Below are positions 1-7,383 of a stretch of DNA of 21,530 nt, one piece after another. The first letter of the stretch is position 1, and each line of letters opens with the position of its first letter. The position numbers were made by a program, and so were the translations under genes. The DNA is from JBDREF01 sp043820045. GTDB taxonomy: Bacteria > Planctomycetota > Phycisphaerae > Sedimentisphaerales > Anaerobacaceae. The DNA lies in assembly GCA_043820045.1 (NCBI GenBank), contig JBDREF010000403.1, forward strand, positions 1 to 21,530, given 5' to 3'. The notes beneath the pieces were generated by a model that was not told the origin of the DNA, did no database searches, and worked only from the letters and a program-made list of their open reading frames with translations.

Positions 1-85
1 CCAGGTGTATATCAGATACCCGGCTGGGTACAGCCCGAGCGGACGAGAAGACGCGGGTAGTACGACTGCTGATTCGACCAGATAG
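1..85 (+). other. possible 3' end of an upstream gene (uncertain)
   Basis: The first bases are open in all three plus-strand frames for a short distance. Frame 2 is open from the window edge to a TAG at 83-85 (about 27 residues). Frame 1 stops at 58-60 and frame 3 runs to 116. None of the short tails is recognisable, so it is unclear which frame, if any, is the end of a coding sequence. No terminator-like hairpin separates it from the next gene. Confidence 0.2.
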
Positions 86-117
86 CTCAAAGACAACGAA
101 CATAGGAGATTTATAAT

Positions 118-1461
118 ATGACAGCGTCAGATAAAAACAGAGGCGTATCCAGGAACAGAGCGGTCGCCGCCGGCGCAGTGGCGTTGGCCGGCTCGGTGTC
201 GCACGTGGTCCACGCGCAGGGATCTGGAAAAATCAAGGTGGGGTTGCTCGGATGCGGCGGACGCGGCAACGGTGCCCTGCGCCAGAATCTGAATGCCGAC
301 CCCGGTATAGAAGTCATTGCCCTGGCCGACCTGTTCGAGAGTCAGGTTCGAAATACTCGGGACAGACTCTTGAAGGAAGAAAATTACAAAGGTCGGGTGA
401 AGATCGACGACGACCATCTATTCTGGGGTTTCGACTGCCACGAGAAGCTTGCCCAGTGCGATGCCGATTTGTTGCTGATGGCCACCGCGCCGGCGTTTCG
501 CGGGCGACAGATGATGGCTGCGATCAAGGCCGGCAAGCACATTTTCACCGAAAAGCCCGTGGCGACAGACGTAGCTGGTTGCAGAGAGGTCATGGAAGCC
601 TCGAAGCTGGCTAAGGAGAAGGGCCTCGCCATTGTTTGCGGCACGCAGCGTCGCCATGAATTCAGCCGCGTGGAGCTGATGAAGCGCATCCATGACGGCC
701 AGATCGGCGAGTTGGTCGGCGGCCAGTGCTACTGGTACGGCGGCGGTATCTGGTACCGCGGCTACAAAGAAGGCATGAGTGAGCTTGAGTGGCAGTGCTA
801 CAACTGGTACCACTTCAACTGGATCTCGGGCGACCAGATCTGCGAACAGCACATCCACAATATCGACGTGATGAACTGGTGCTTCGATGGCCCGCCGGTG
901 AAGTTCACGGCTGTGGGCGGCCGGGGCTGGCGCAGCTTCAACGAACAGCAAATTGAGTCGGCGAAGGACGTTTGCCGCAAGTACAACAACGGCAGTGATG
1001 CTGCCTGGGAGAAGTACAACGGCGATATCTGGGATCACATTTTCGCCGAGTTAGAGTATGCCAACGGGGCTCGTTGCCTGAGCTTCAGCGGTCACAGTCC
1101 CGGCAGTGGGCGAGGCGATGAGAAGATCGTCGGCACCAAGGGCACGAGCAATTGCCGCGACAGAATCGAAGGCGGGAATCCGTGGAAATTCGATGGCGAG
1201 TCTGTCAACGGAATGGACCAGGAGCACATCGACCTGATTCAGAGTATCAGGAAAGGCCAGGTACTGAACGAAGGCCAGCGCATTGCTGAGAGCACCCTGA
1301 CCGCTATTGGCGCACGCATCGCAGCCTTCACGGGCCGTACGTTCAGTTGGAAATGGCTGCTCAATGCCAGCAAACAGGAATTGGTGCCGAAGCAGCAAGA
1401 CATGAAGCCCGGTCGCGGGATATTCCACTCTGTGGCTACCGGCCGTGATCCGCTGGTATAG
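118..1461 (+). CDS. Gfo/Idh/MocA family NAD(P)-dependent oxidoreductase, exported type
   Basis: 447 residues, starting at ATG 118 with AGGAG at 104-108. After an N-terminal leader of about 35 residues comes a Rossmann nucleotide-binding segment with GLLGCGGRG near residue 42. The family hallmark E145-K146-P147 is present, and a histidine-rich active-site stretch, EQHIHNIDVMNW, begins at about 243. The C-terminal tail has the W-K-x-x-L-N form common in planctomycete members. The family oxidises or reduces sugar hydroxyls using bound NAD(P). GH109-type glycosidases belong to the same fold, so retaining NAD-dependent hydrolysis is an alternative. The leader (GVSRNRAVAAG) resembles the Tat leaders usual in this subfamily but lacks the RR pair. 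It is followed by a sulfatase and an esterase-DUF1080 fusion on the same strand, which suggests 3-keto-sugar formation from a glycan. The family is certain; the substrate is unknown. Confidence 0.93.
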   Translation: MTASDKNRGVSRNRAVAAGAVALAGSVSHVVHAQGSGKIKVGLLGCGGRGNGALRQNLNADPGIEVIALADLFESQVRNTRDRLLKEENYKGRVKIDDDHLFWGFDCHEKLAQCDADLLLMATAPAFRGRQMMAAIKAGKHIFTEKPVATDVAGCREVMEASKLAKEKGLAIVCGTQRRHEFSRVELMKRIHDGQIGELVGGQCYWYGGGIWYRGYKEGMSELEWQCYNWYHFNWISGDQICEQHIHNIDVMNWCFDGPPVKFTAVGGRGWRSFNEQQIESAKDVCRKYNNGSDAAWEKYNGDIWDHIFAELEYANGARCLSFSGHSPGSGRGDEKIVGTKGTSNCRDRIEGGNPWKFDGESVNGMDQEHIDLIQSIRKGQVLNEGQRIAESTLTAIGARIAAFTGRTFSWKWLLNASKQELVPKQQDMKPGRGIFHSVATGRDPLV

Positions 1462-1522
1462 GACAGAGGACAGAAAACAACCGACGAGGGACGAGGCACG
1501 AGAGGTGTGTCGTTCCTCGTCC
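1461..1522 (+). repeat. short tandem repeats and an inverted repeat between genes
   Basis: Directly after the oxidoreductase, GGACAGA occurs twice in tandem (1461-1467 and 1468-1474). Variants of a GACGAGG unit follow around 1483-1501. The arm GGACGAGG (1489-1496) has a perfect inverted copy, CCTCGTCC, at 1515-1522, giving an 8-bp stem with an 18-base loop. No T-run follows, so a rho-independent terminator is unlikely. It may be a processing or attenuation hairpin, or a dispersed intergenic repeat. Confidence 0.5.
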
Positions 1523-1565
1523 ATCATCCTTTCGTTCATCGGCCTAAGACTCTGGAGAGAAGCTT

Positions 1566-2984
1566 ATGACGACCGCACTGACGCGCAGAGGCTTTCTGAA
1601 AACCGCCGCGTTGTCCGTTACCGCAATGGGATTGTCCGGAATCTGTCGAGCTAAGAGCGGTGGGAGACTTCCGAATTTCGTCGTTATCTTCCTCGACGAT
1701 TCCGGGTGGGCCGATTTCGAGCCTTTCTCCGTGAGGAGTCCCAAGGACAGCAGCCCCGCGTACAGAACCCCCCACGTCAAACAGCTTGCTGACGAGGGCT
1801 GCTGCTTTCGCAACTTCCATGTGCCGCAGGCGGTTTGTTCAGCTTCGCGAGCAGCGCTTTTGTCAGGATGCTATCCGGGCAGGACGAAGGTCTTCGGAGC
1901 GCACGGGCCACGGGCGAAGGGGCTGGATCCGAAATACGCTACGACTGGGGAGGTCATGAAGGCAGCCGGATACACGACCGCCGTGTTCGGCAAGTGGCAC
2001 ATCGGGGACCAGCCGCAGACGCGTCCTGCGGCGAGGGGATTCGATGAGTCGTGCGGGCTGATGTATTCGAACGATATGTGGGAGTTTCACCCGGAGAATC
2101 CGGAATACTGGGGCAAGTATCCGCTTCAGTTCTGGGACAACGGCAAAGTTACGATCGAACGAGTCACCAAAGAGCACCAGCCGATGCTTACGACCTGGTA
2201 CACAGAGCACGCCGTAGATTTCATCAACCGCAACAAGGACAAGCCGTTCTTCCTTTACGTTCCCCATTCGATGCCGCATGTGCCGCTGTTTTGCAGCGAG
2301 AAATTCAAGGGCAAGTCCGGCGCCGGCCTTTACGGCGACGTGATGATGGAGATTGACTGGTCGGTCGGCCAAATCACCGAGGCGTTAAAGCGCAACGGCG
2401 TCGAGGACAACACGCTGGTAATCTTTACCTCCGACAACGGCCCGTGGATCTCCTACGGCAACCACGCCGGAAAGACTCCGTACCGTGAGGCCAAGGGCAC
2501 TGGGTTCGACGGCGGGACCCGCAGCGCGTGCATTATGAAGTTCCCGGACAAAATCAAGGCTGGCACAGTCTCTACAAAGATGTTTTGCTCGATAGATATA
2601 CTTCCCACGCTGGCGCATTTGGCCGGCGCCAAACTGCCGGCCAATCCGGTTGACGGGAAGAATGTCTGGGACCTGATTACCGGCGAGCCCGGCGCGAAGA
2701 ATCCGCATGAATACTACCCATTCTGCACCGGCAAAACTTTCGAAGGCGTGATAAGTGGAGATGGACGATGGAAGCTGCACCTTCCACATAGTTACCGAAC
2801 ACTGGTGGAGGCGGGCAGGGACGGAATGGCCGGCAAGTTCAGGCAAGAAGAGATAGAACTTTCACTGTTCGACATGGAAAATGATCCTTACGAAACCACG
2901 AACGTGTTAGAGAAATACCCGCAGGTCGCCGAGAAGCTCAAGGGCTATGCCGAACGGCACAAGCAGAAATTCTACTTAGATTAG
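1566..2984 (+). CDS. Tat-exported sulfatase (type I, formylglycine-dependent)
   Basis: 472 residues; ATG at 1566 with GGAGAG at 1554-1559. The leader has a textbook twin-arginine motif (TRRGFLK, residues 6-12) and a hydrophobic stretch, so export in folded form is expected. The metal-binding pair D44-D45 (FLDDSGWAD) and the partner D290-N291 (TSDNGPW) are present. The maturation motif is C91-S-A-S-R95, where the cysteine becomes formylglycine. It is followed by LLSG rather than the more usual LLTG. K143 and H145 (GKWHIG) and H234/H238 (PHSMPH) match active-site positions of alkaline-phosphatase-fold sulfatases. It would remove sulfate esters from a glycan. It sits 104 bases after the oxidoreductase and 53 bases before the esterase-DUF1080 gene, probably in one transcript. 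No formylglycine-generating enzyme is encoded here. The sulfated substrate cannot be told from sequence. Confidence 0.96.
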   Translation: MTTALTRRGFLKTAALSVTAMGLSGICRAKSGGRLPNFVVIFLDDSGWADFEPFSVRSPKDSSPAYRTPHVKQLADEGCCFRNFHVPQAVCSASRAALLSGCYPGRTKVFGAHGPRAKGLDPKYATTGEVMKAAGYTTAVFGKWHIGDQPQTRPAARGFDESCGLMYSNDMWEFHPENPEYWGKYPLQFWDNGKVTIERVTKEHQPMLTTWYTEHAVDFINRNKDKPFFLYVPHSMPHVPLFCSEKFKGKSGAGLYGDVMMEIDWSVGQITEALKRNGVEDNTLVIFTSDNGPWISYGNHAGKTPYREAKGTGFDGGTRSACIMKFPDKIKAGTVSTKMFCSIDILPTLAHLAGAKLPANPVDGKNVWDLITGEPGAKNPHEYYPFCTGKTFEGVISGDGRWKLHLPHSYRTLVEAGRDGMAGKFRQEEIELSLFDMENDPYETTNVLEKYPQVAEKLKGYAERHKQKFYLD

Positions 2985-3025
2985 TGAAGGTGATCGAAGT
3001 CCTGCAACTGTTGATTCTTTTGTCC

Positions 3026-3031
3026 GGGAGG
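3026..3031 (+). promoter_or_regulatory. ribosome binding site fixing the start at 3038
   Basis: GGGAGG lies six bases before ATG 3038. An in-frame GTG at 2984, overlapping the sulfatase stop, would give an 18-residue extension ahead of an otherwise complete signal peptide and has no such site. Confidence 0.75.
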
Positions 3032-3037
3032 CGAACA

Positions 3038-4525
3038 ATGAAACGATTGTTGCTGACTGCCGTTCTGATTGCGGCGCTGGGCAGTGCCGCTTTGGCCGCG
3101 CAGGGAAATCCCGACGTCAAGAATATGATATACAAGACCGTCGGAGAAAAAGAGCTGCAGATTCACATCCATTACCCTCCCGGCTGGAAAGCCGGCGACT
3201 TGCGCCCGGCAATCATCTTCTTTTTCGGTGGAGGCTGGAACAGCGGCTCCGTTGGTCAATTCGAGGTACAGGCCGAATACTTTGCCGGCCGTGGATTGGT
3301 CGCAGCCCGGGCCGACTATCGTGTCAAAAGCCGTGATGGAGTGACTCCCGACAAGTGCGTCGAGGATGCGCGGAGCGCCGTGCGCTGGCTGCGCCGCAAC
3401 TCTAAACGGCTTGGCATCGATCCTAAGAAGTTGATTGCTTCCGGCGGGTCCGCCGGAGGTCACCTTGCCGCCTGCACAATGATCGCAGAGAGCGTCGAGG
3501 CCGACGGCGATGATTTATCGATTTCTACGATTCCGCAGGCAATGGTGCTGTTCAATCCGGTACTCAGCTTTGAGAACGAACAAATGATTGAACGCATCAG
3601 TGGCGATAAGCAGCTCGCTCACAAGATTTCTCCGACGGCGCACCTGGACAAGAACTGCCCCCCGGCATTGATTCTATTCGGCAGCGAAGATCGACTGAAA
3701 ATTTTTGGCGACGAATACTGGAAAAAAGCCGAAGCCCTCGGAGTGCGCGCAGATAAGTACATCGCCGAAGGTCAGGGCCACGGTTTCTTCAATCGCTCGC
3801 CGTGGCTCGAGCGAACAATGATCGCCGCGGATGAATTCCTCGCATCTCTTGGCTTCCTCGATGGCAAGCCGACCGTCAAGATTCCCGAATCGCAAGCCGG
3901 CAAACAGCGCACGCGAAGCCAGCCGGATGTGACAAAATGGCCTAACCTGTTTGCGCCGGACCTGTCAAACGCCGTATTTCCTGATGGCGTCTGGGTAGTC
4001 GAAGACGGCGTCCTGACTGCAAGCGAGGACCAGGCGATCTGGACGGCGAAGGACTACGATAATTTCATTTTGGACCTGGAATTCAAGACCGCCGCCGGCA
4101 CAAACAGCGGAGTCGTTGTCTATTGCACCGATATGGAGAACTGGATTCCGAATTCGGTCGAGATTCAGATAGCCGACGATTACGCGGAGCAATGGGCCAA
4201 GTCGCCGGATACGTGGCACTGCGGTGCGATTTTCGGTCATCTCGCGCCGTCTAAGAGCATGGTCAAGAAACCCGGCGAGTGGAACCGATTCACCGTAAGG
4301 TGCATGGACGAGCGGATTGACGTTGCACTCAACGGCGAGCGAGTCGCGTCGATGGACATGAGCCTGTGGACATCCGCCAAGACCAATCCTGACGGATCGG
4401 AGATTCCGCCGTGGCTGAACAAACCACTCGCAGAACACCCGACGAAAGGGAGAATCGGCTTGCAGGGTAAACATGCCGGGGCGCCGATCTGGTTCCGAAA
4501 TATCAAAATCAGAGAGTTGAAGTAG
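3038..4525 (+). CDS. secreted alpha/beta-hydrolase (esterase) fused to a DUF1080 / 3-keto-disaccharide hydrolase domain
   Basis: 495 residues from ATG 3038. Residues 1-21 are a Sec signal peptide (KRLLLTAVLIAALG...ALA). Residues 30-275 form an alpha/beta-hydrolase of the acetyl-esterase/BD-FAE type, with oxyanion-hole GGGW at 64-67, nucleophile S138 in GGSAGG, acid D218 (FGSED) and H248 (GQGHGF). After a linker (about 280-300), residues 301-493 are a DUF1080 (PF06439) beta-sandwich with the typical SGVVVY, VEIQIAD and GRIGLQ segments. DUF1080 proteins act on 3-keto-glycosides made by Gfo/Idh/MocA enzymes; the esterase half would remove acetyl or similar groups. One chain could therefore deacylate and cleave the product of the gene two places upstream. 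That coupling is inference; both domain calls are firm. Confidence 0.93.
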   Translation: MKRLLLTAVLIAALGSAALAAQGNPDVKNMIYKTVGEKELQIHIHYPPGWKAGDLRPAIIFFFGGGWNSGSVGQFEVQAEYFAGRGLVAARADYRVKSRDGVTPDKCVEDARSAVRWLRRNSKRLGIDPKKLIASGGSAGGHLAACTMIAESVEADGDDLSISTIPQAMVLFNPVLSFENEQMIERISGDKQLAHKISPTAHLDKNCPPALILFGSEDRLKIFGDEYWKKAEALGVRADKYIAEGQGHGFFNRSPWLERTMIAADEFLASLGFLDGKPTVKIPESQAGKQRTRSQPDVTKWPNLFAPDLSNAVFPDGVWVVEDGVLTASEDQAIWTAKDYDNFILDLEFKTAAGTNSGVVVYCTDMENWIPNSVEIQIADDYAEQWAKSPDTWHCGAIFGHLAPSKSMVKKPGEWNRFTVRCMDERIDVALNGERVASMDMSLWTSAKTNPDGSEIPPWLNKPLAEHPTKGRIGLQGKHAGAPIWFRNIKIRELK

Positions 4526-4576
4526 CTTATACCACGGTTCGTCTGCATCCCATCTCTGCGTGCTTGATTTGTCTAT

Positions 4577-6289
4577 TCAACTTGCCGGCTCGGATGATGC
4601 CGGGGCAACTGGAGTTATTTTCCCGTCCCTTTCATCGACGATATAAAACGATCCGGCTTGAGGTACGTCGATGGTGATCTTGCCGAACTCAGGCACGGTT
4701 AGCTTGACGCCGCGCCTGTCCTCCAGCGGTGAATGGGTATATACGAGCCATCGCCGTGTTCCCTTATCGCCCCGCACCAGGGCCAGGCTGAATACCGGGA
4801 TATTGGTGTGCTGCTCCCAGGGTCGCGGCGGGTCCAGACTCGTATCCAGCAGAAACCAGCGTTCGAGGTTGTGGTACTTCTCGGGGACATCCACCTGGTA
4901 GGGGTGTTGGTGCTCGCGGTTGGCTACCAGCCTGCCGTGATGCCAAAACTCTTGCAGCGTCGGGTCGGCATAGATGCGGTCGACGGCAAATAGCAGACGC
5001 TCGAAGAATGGCCTCCATGGCTCCAACGGCGTCGTGCTTCCGCGGAACTCGCGAACGGCGCGCGGCCGCAGAAGCCACATCCCGAACTGAATCCATCCGA
5101 GGTAGCGCTGCGGCGTATACGTCTGGCCGTCCAGCACATACTGGCAGGCCTTGGACTTCTTGGCGATCTCGGGTGTGCACTCGGTCTGCGGCGTCCAATC
5201 CGAGGCGTTTCCGTCCCAGGTGGATATCTCCCACCAGAAGTTGGGATTGACCTTCCATGCCTCTTCGAGCTGGAAGATCCAGTTCATCGATTCAACCTGC
5301 GTGGAGAAAACCCAGTGGTCGCGGGTGTCGTTCCAGTTGTGGGTGTAGTAGGAAGGGCTGCCGCCGTCCCAGATGTGCCAGTCCGGGCTTGTCCACTCGT
5401 CGGTGATCAGGGAGTATTCTTTCCAGTCCGACCATCGACCGAAGTGTGACGGCCCGAATGCTCCGTAGCCCACGAACCGGACGTTATTCCTCCACGTCTC
5501 GCTGACGAGGGCATCTCGCATCGCCCGGAACATGACCGGATAACGCTCCATCCAGCCTTTGGCGACGACCCGGCGTTTGAACACGTCCGACCGTCCCTTG
5601 CCGTATCTCGCCAGATAACGCTGTGAGAGTTCCGCCTGATGCCAACGCAGGTCCGGCGCTTCGTTGTTGGAGACAAAGAGAACCATCGGCGGATCGGGAT
5701 ACATCCACTGGAGCTCTTTCATTCCGGGCGTATCAACGTATCGGCGGGCCGGATCTCGCCACGGCTCAATCGGTCCGAAGGGACTGAGCTTGCGAATCAC
5801 CTTTCCCTCCGGGGTAATCACGGCCGGACACTTCTCAGGCGGAAGCTCCGTATACTCACTTTTGACCAGCATCGCCTCCCACTGGGTGCCACGGAAGGAA
5901 ATCGGCAGTTTGAACCTGCGACAGTGGGTGATCAGGCCGTCGTAATAATCGTGAAACCGTTTTGCGCCCTTGATGTTGTTTGGATCAACTTGAGGCCAGC
6001 CGAGCCACGGCAGGATATGGTGGCCTTCGTTCAGTAACTCCACCTGGTATTGCGGCGTCCAGCCCCGCCCCTGGCTACCCATGTTCCAATGGCTCACCAA
6101 TGGCAGCGGTCGCCCGGCCGGGCCGTTCGGCGGCAACAGGGCCTCCCTGCGGATTTCGACTGCCGCCTTTTCAAGGACCGCTCCGGGTTTTGCAGTTGGT
6201 ACGCCTGCCGGCGCCACACTTATGCCGGAGCCTATCACTGCCGCCAGGCAAAACAAAGCACGGGTGTTTGATGCAAATCTCTTTTTCAT
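4577..6289 (-). CDS. secreted TIM-barrel glycosidase-like protein, family not recognised
   Basis: 570 residues if started at the ATG at 6289, which opens a signal peptide (MKKRF...LFCLAAVIGSG). A TTG at 6304 would add five residues. The ribosome site is weak in both cases. The mature part is rich in W, Y, H and D. Two candidate catalytic acids are seen: E210 in FVSNNEAP and E354 in FWWEISTWDG. Their order and spacing of about 144 residues fit the acid/base on strand 4 and nucleophile on strand 7 of clan GH-A retaining glycosidases. A C-terminal beta domain (about 480-565) ends in a FYIVDERDG strand. It lies 63 bases downstream of the pseudopilin gene on the same strand and converges with the esterase-DUF1080 gene. 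The glycosidase role is inference; I do not recognise a named family. Confidence 0.8.
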   Translation of the reverse strand: MKKRFASNTRALFCLAAVIGSGISVAPAGVPTAKPGAVLEKAAVEIRREALLPPNGPAGRPLPLVSHWNMGSQGRGWTPQYQVELLNEGHHILPWLGWPQVDPNNIKGAKRFHDYYDGLITHCRRFKLPISFRGTQWEAMLVKSEYTELPPEKCPAVITPEGKVIRKLSPFGPIEPWRDPARRYVDTPGMKELQWMYPDPPMVLFVSNNEAPDLRWHQAELSQRYLARYGKGRSDVFKRRVVAKGWMERYPVMFRAMRDALVSETWRNNVRFVGYGAFGPSHFGRWSDWKEYSLITDEWTSPDWHIWDGGSPSYYTHNWNDTRDHWVFSTQVESMNWIFQLEEAWKVNPNFWWEISTWDGNASDWTPQTECTPEIAKKSKACQYVLDGQTYTPQRYLGWIQFGMWLLRPRAVREFRGSTTPLEPWRPFFERLLFAVDRIYADPTLQEFWHHGRLVANREHQHPYQVDVPEKYHNLERWFLLDTSLDPPRPWEQHTNIPVFSLALVRGDKGTRRWLVYTHSPLEDRRGVKLTVPEFGKITIDVPQAGSFYIVDERDGKITPVAPASSEPAS

Positions 6290-6352
6290 TGGCACTTTCG
6301 GCAATCAATGCGGCCGCTTGGGCAGAAGTCTACACATCTGAAATTGTGCCTC

Positions 6353-7204
6353 TTAGTGAGTCGGCGGATAGCCAAGTCTGCCGAATGTTGCCCTCTGCAG
6401 CCTGTACAGGTCCTGGAAGCCCTCGGGGGTCTCGGGCGTGTAATTACCGGGGTGACTCCGATCCCTGGTTCTGCCCATCTTCACGGTGTCGATGCCCTTC
6501 CATTTCCAATATTCACTGTGACCGTCAGCGTAAGCGAAGGTTGTCCCATCCCCGTGTCGGACCGTCGGATCGTCCCACCATGTCTCCTGCACGTAGTGGA
6601 CCGCATAGCTGTAGGACGTCGCCCAGCCTTCGTCAACAAATACGATCCTGTTGGCGGGGGCAGGATTGCTGATCTGCATCCTATTCTTGACCCACAGGCA
6701 CACGCCGTCTTCGGTCTTCGGCGCCCGCCTGCCACCGACTTCTATATATGTTCCTTCAGGGGGATTACCGTTCATAGAGTGCACGATAGCATAGGCCAGC
6801 ATCTCTCCCCTGTAACCTGTCGGGCAACTGTAGAGCTTCAGGTTCTTGCAGTACGGCCACAACGCCCCGACTTTTATTTGCTCTATCTGTTGGGCTTCCG
6901 GAAGCTGTTCGCCACTGGCGTAATTGGCGGCCCAACAGACGCCCACCCAGGGCTGTTCATTTGGATGTCTGGCATCGGTGGGACCTCCAAAATGGCCTGC
7001 TGCGCCGTTGACAATCTTGTCATCGTTATCGTCGGCGTACATGATCCACGCAAGTCCGAGTTGTTTGAGATGGCTCAGACAGACCGCCCGCTTACCCTGC
7101 TCTCTTGCGCGGTGCAGCGACGGCATTAATATCGCCATCAAGACTGCGATAATTGCAATGACCACAAGGAGCTCAATAAGCGTGAATGCCCTTCGCTTAC
7201 CCAT
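6353..7204 (-). CDS. pseudopilin-like protein with prepilin cleavage motif and H-X9-DG domain
   Basis: 283 residues from ATG 7204. GAGAGG (plus-strand 7212-7217) lies seven bases upstream; the open frame extends to 7363 but that part lacks a leader or ribosome site. The N-terminus GKRRAFTLIELLVVIAIIAVL is a canonical type IV prepilin/type II secretion pseudopilin leader, cut by prepilin peptidase before F. A long hydrophobic helix and a polar body follow. Near the C-terminus, H-GDGTTFAYA-DG fits the 'prepilin-type processing-associated H-X9-DG' signature exactly. Such proteins are greatly multiplied in planctomycetes and Lentisphaerae, often beside glycan-degradation genes, but their role is not known. 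The gene lies between a large secreted binding protein and a glycosidase-like gene on the same strand, so a part in surface display or secretion of that unit is plausible but unproven. Confidence 0.93.
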   Translation of the reverse strand: MGKRRAFTLIELLVVIAIIAVLMAILMPSLHRAREQGKRAVCLSHLKQLGLAWIMYADDNDDKIVNGAAGHFGGPTDARHPNEQPWVGVCWAANYASGEQLPEAQQIEQIKVGALWPYCKNLKLYSCPTGYRGEMLAYAIVHSMNGNPPEGTYIEVGGRRAPKTEDGVCLWVKNRMQISNPAPANRIVFVDEGWATSYSYAVHYVQETWWDDPTVRHGDGTTFAYADGHSEYWKWKGIDTVKMGRTRDRSHPGNYTPETPEGFQDLYRLQRATFGRLGYPPTH

Positions 7205-7252
7205 GTCGCAACCTCTCGGTATCTTCAATTCAAAAGCGACAACCAAAAGAGA

Positions 7253-7281
7253 AAGATATGTTCCGAACGTCCAGGAATCAA
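7253..7281 (-). promoter_or_regulatory. candidate sigma70-type promoter for the pseudopilin gene
   Basis: On the minus strand, TTGATT (plus 7276-7281) and TATCTT (plus 7253-7258) are 17 bases apart, about 50 bases before the start codon. Each box matches consensus only in part. Confidence 0.3.
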
Positions 7282-7383
7282 GGGGGAGTATCCCCAATGT
7301 GCCCTGCAGATACAGTCCTTCAGATTGCCCCTGTCGTTTCGACCCGGTCTTTATCGAAAGCATGAGTGCTCAGATCAAACGCC

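Noticed and set aside
418..1038. 206-codon minus-strand open frame
   Set aside because: Antisense to the well-supported oxidoreductase; no start signal or family features.
6308..7129. 273-codon open frame on the plus strand
   Set aside because: It lies opposite the pseudopilin gene, has no signal, motif or ribosome site, and its protein is arginine/proline-rich as expected for an antisense frame in GC-rich DNA.
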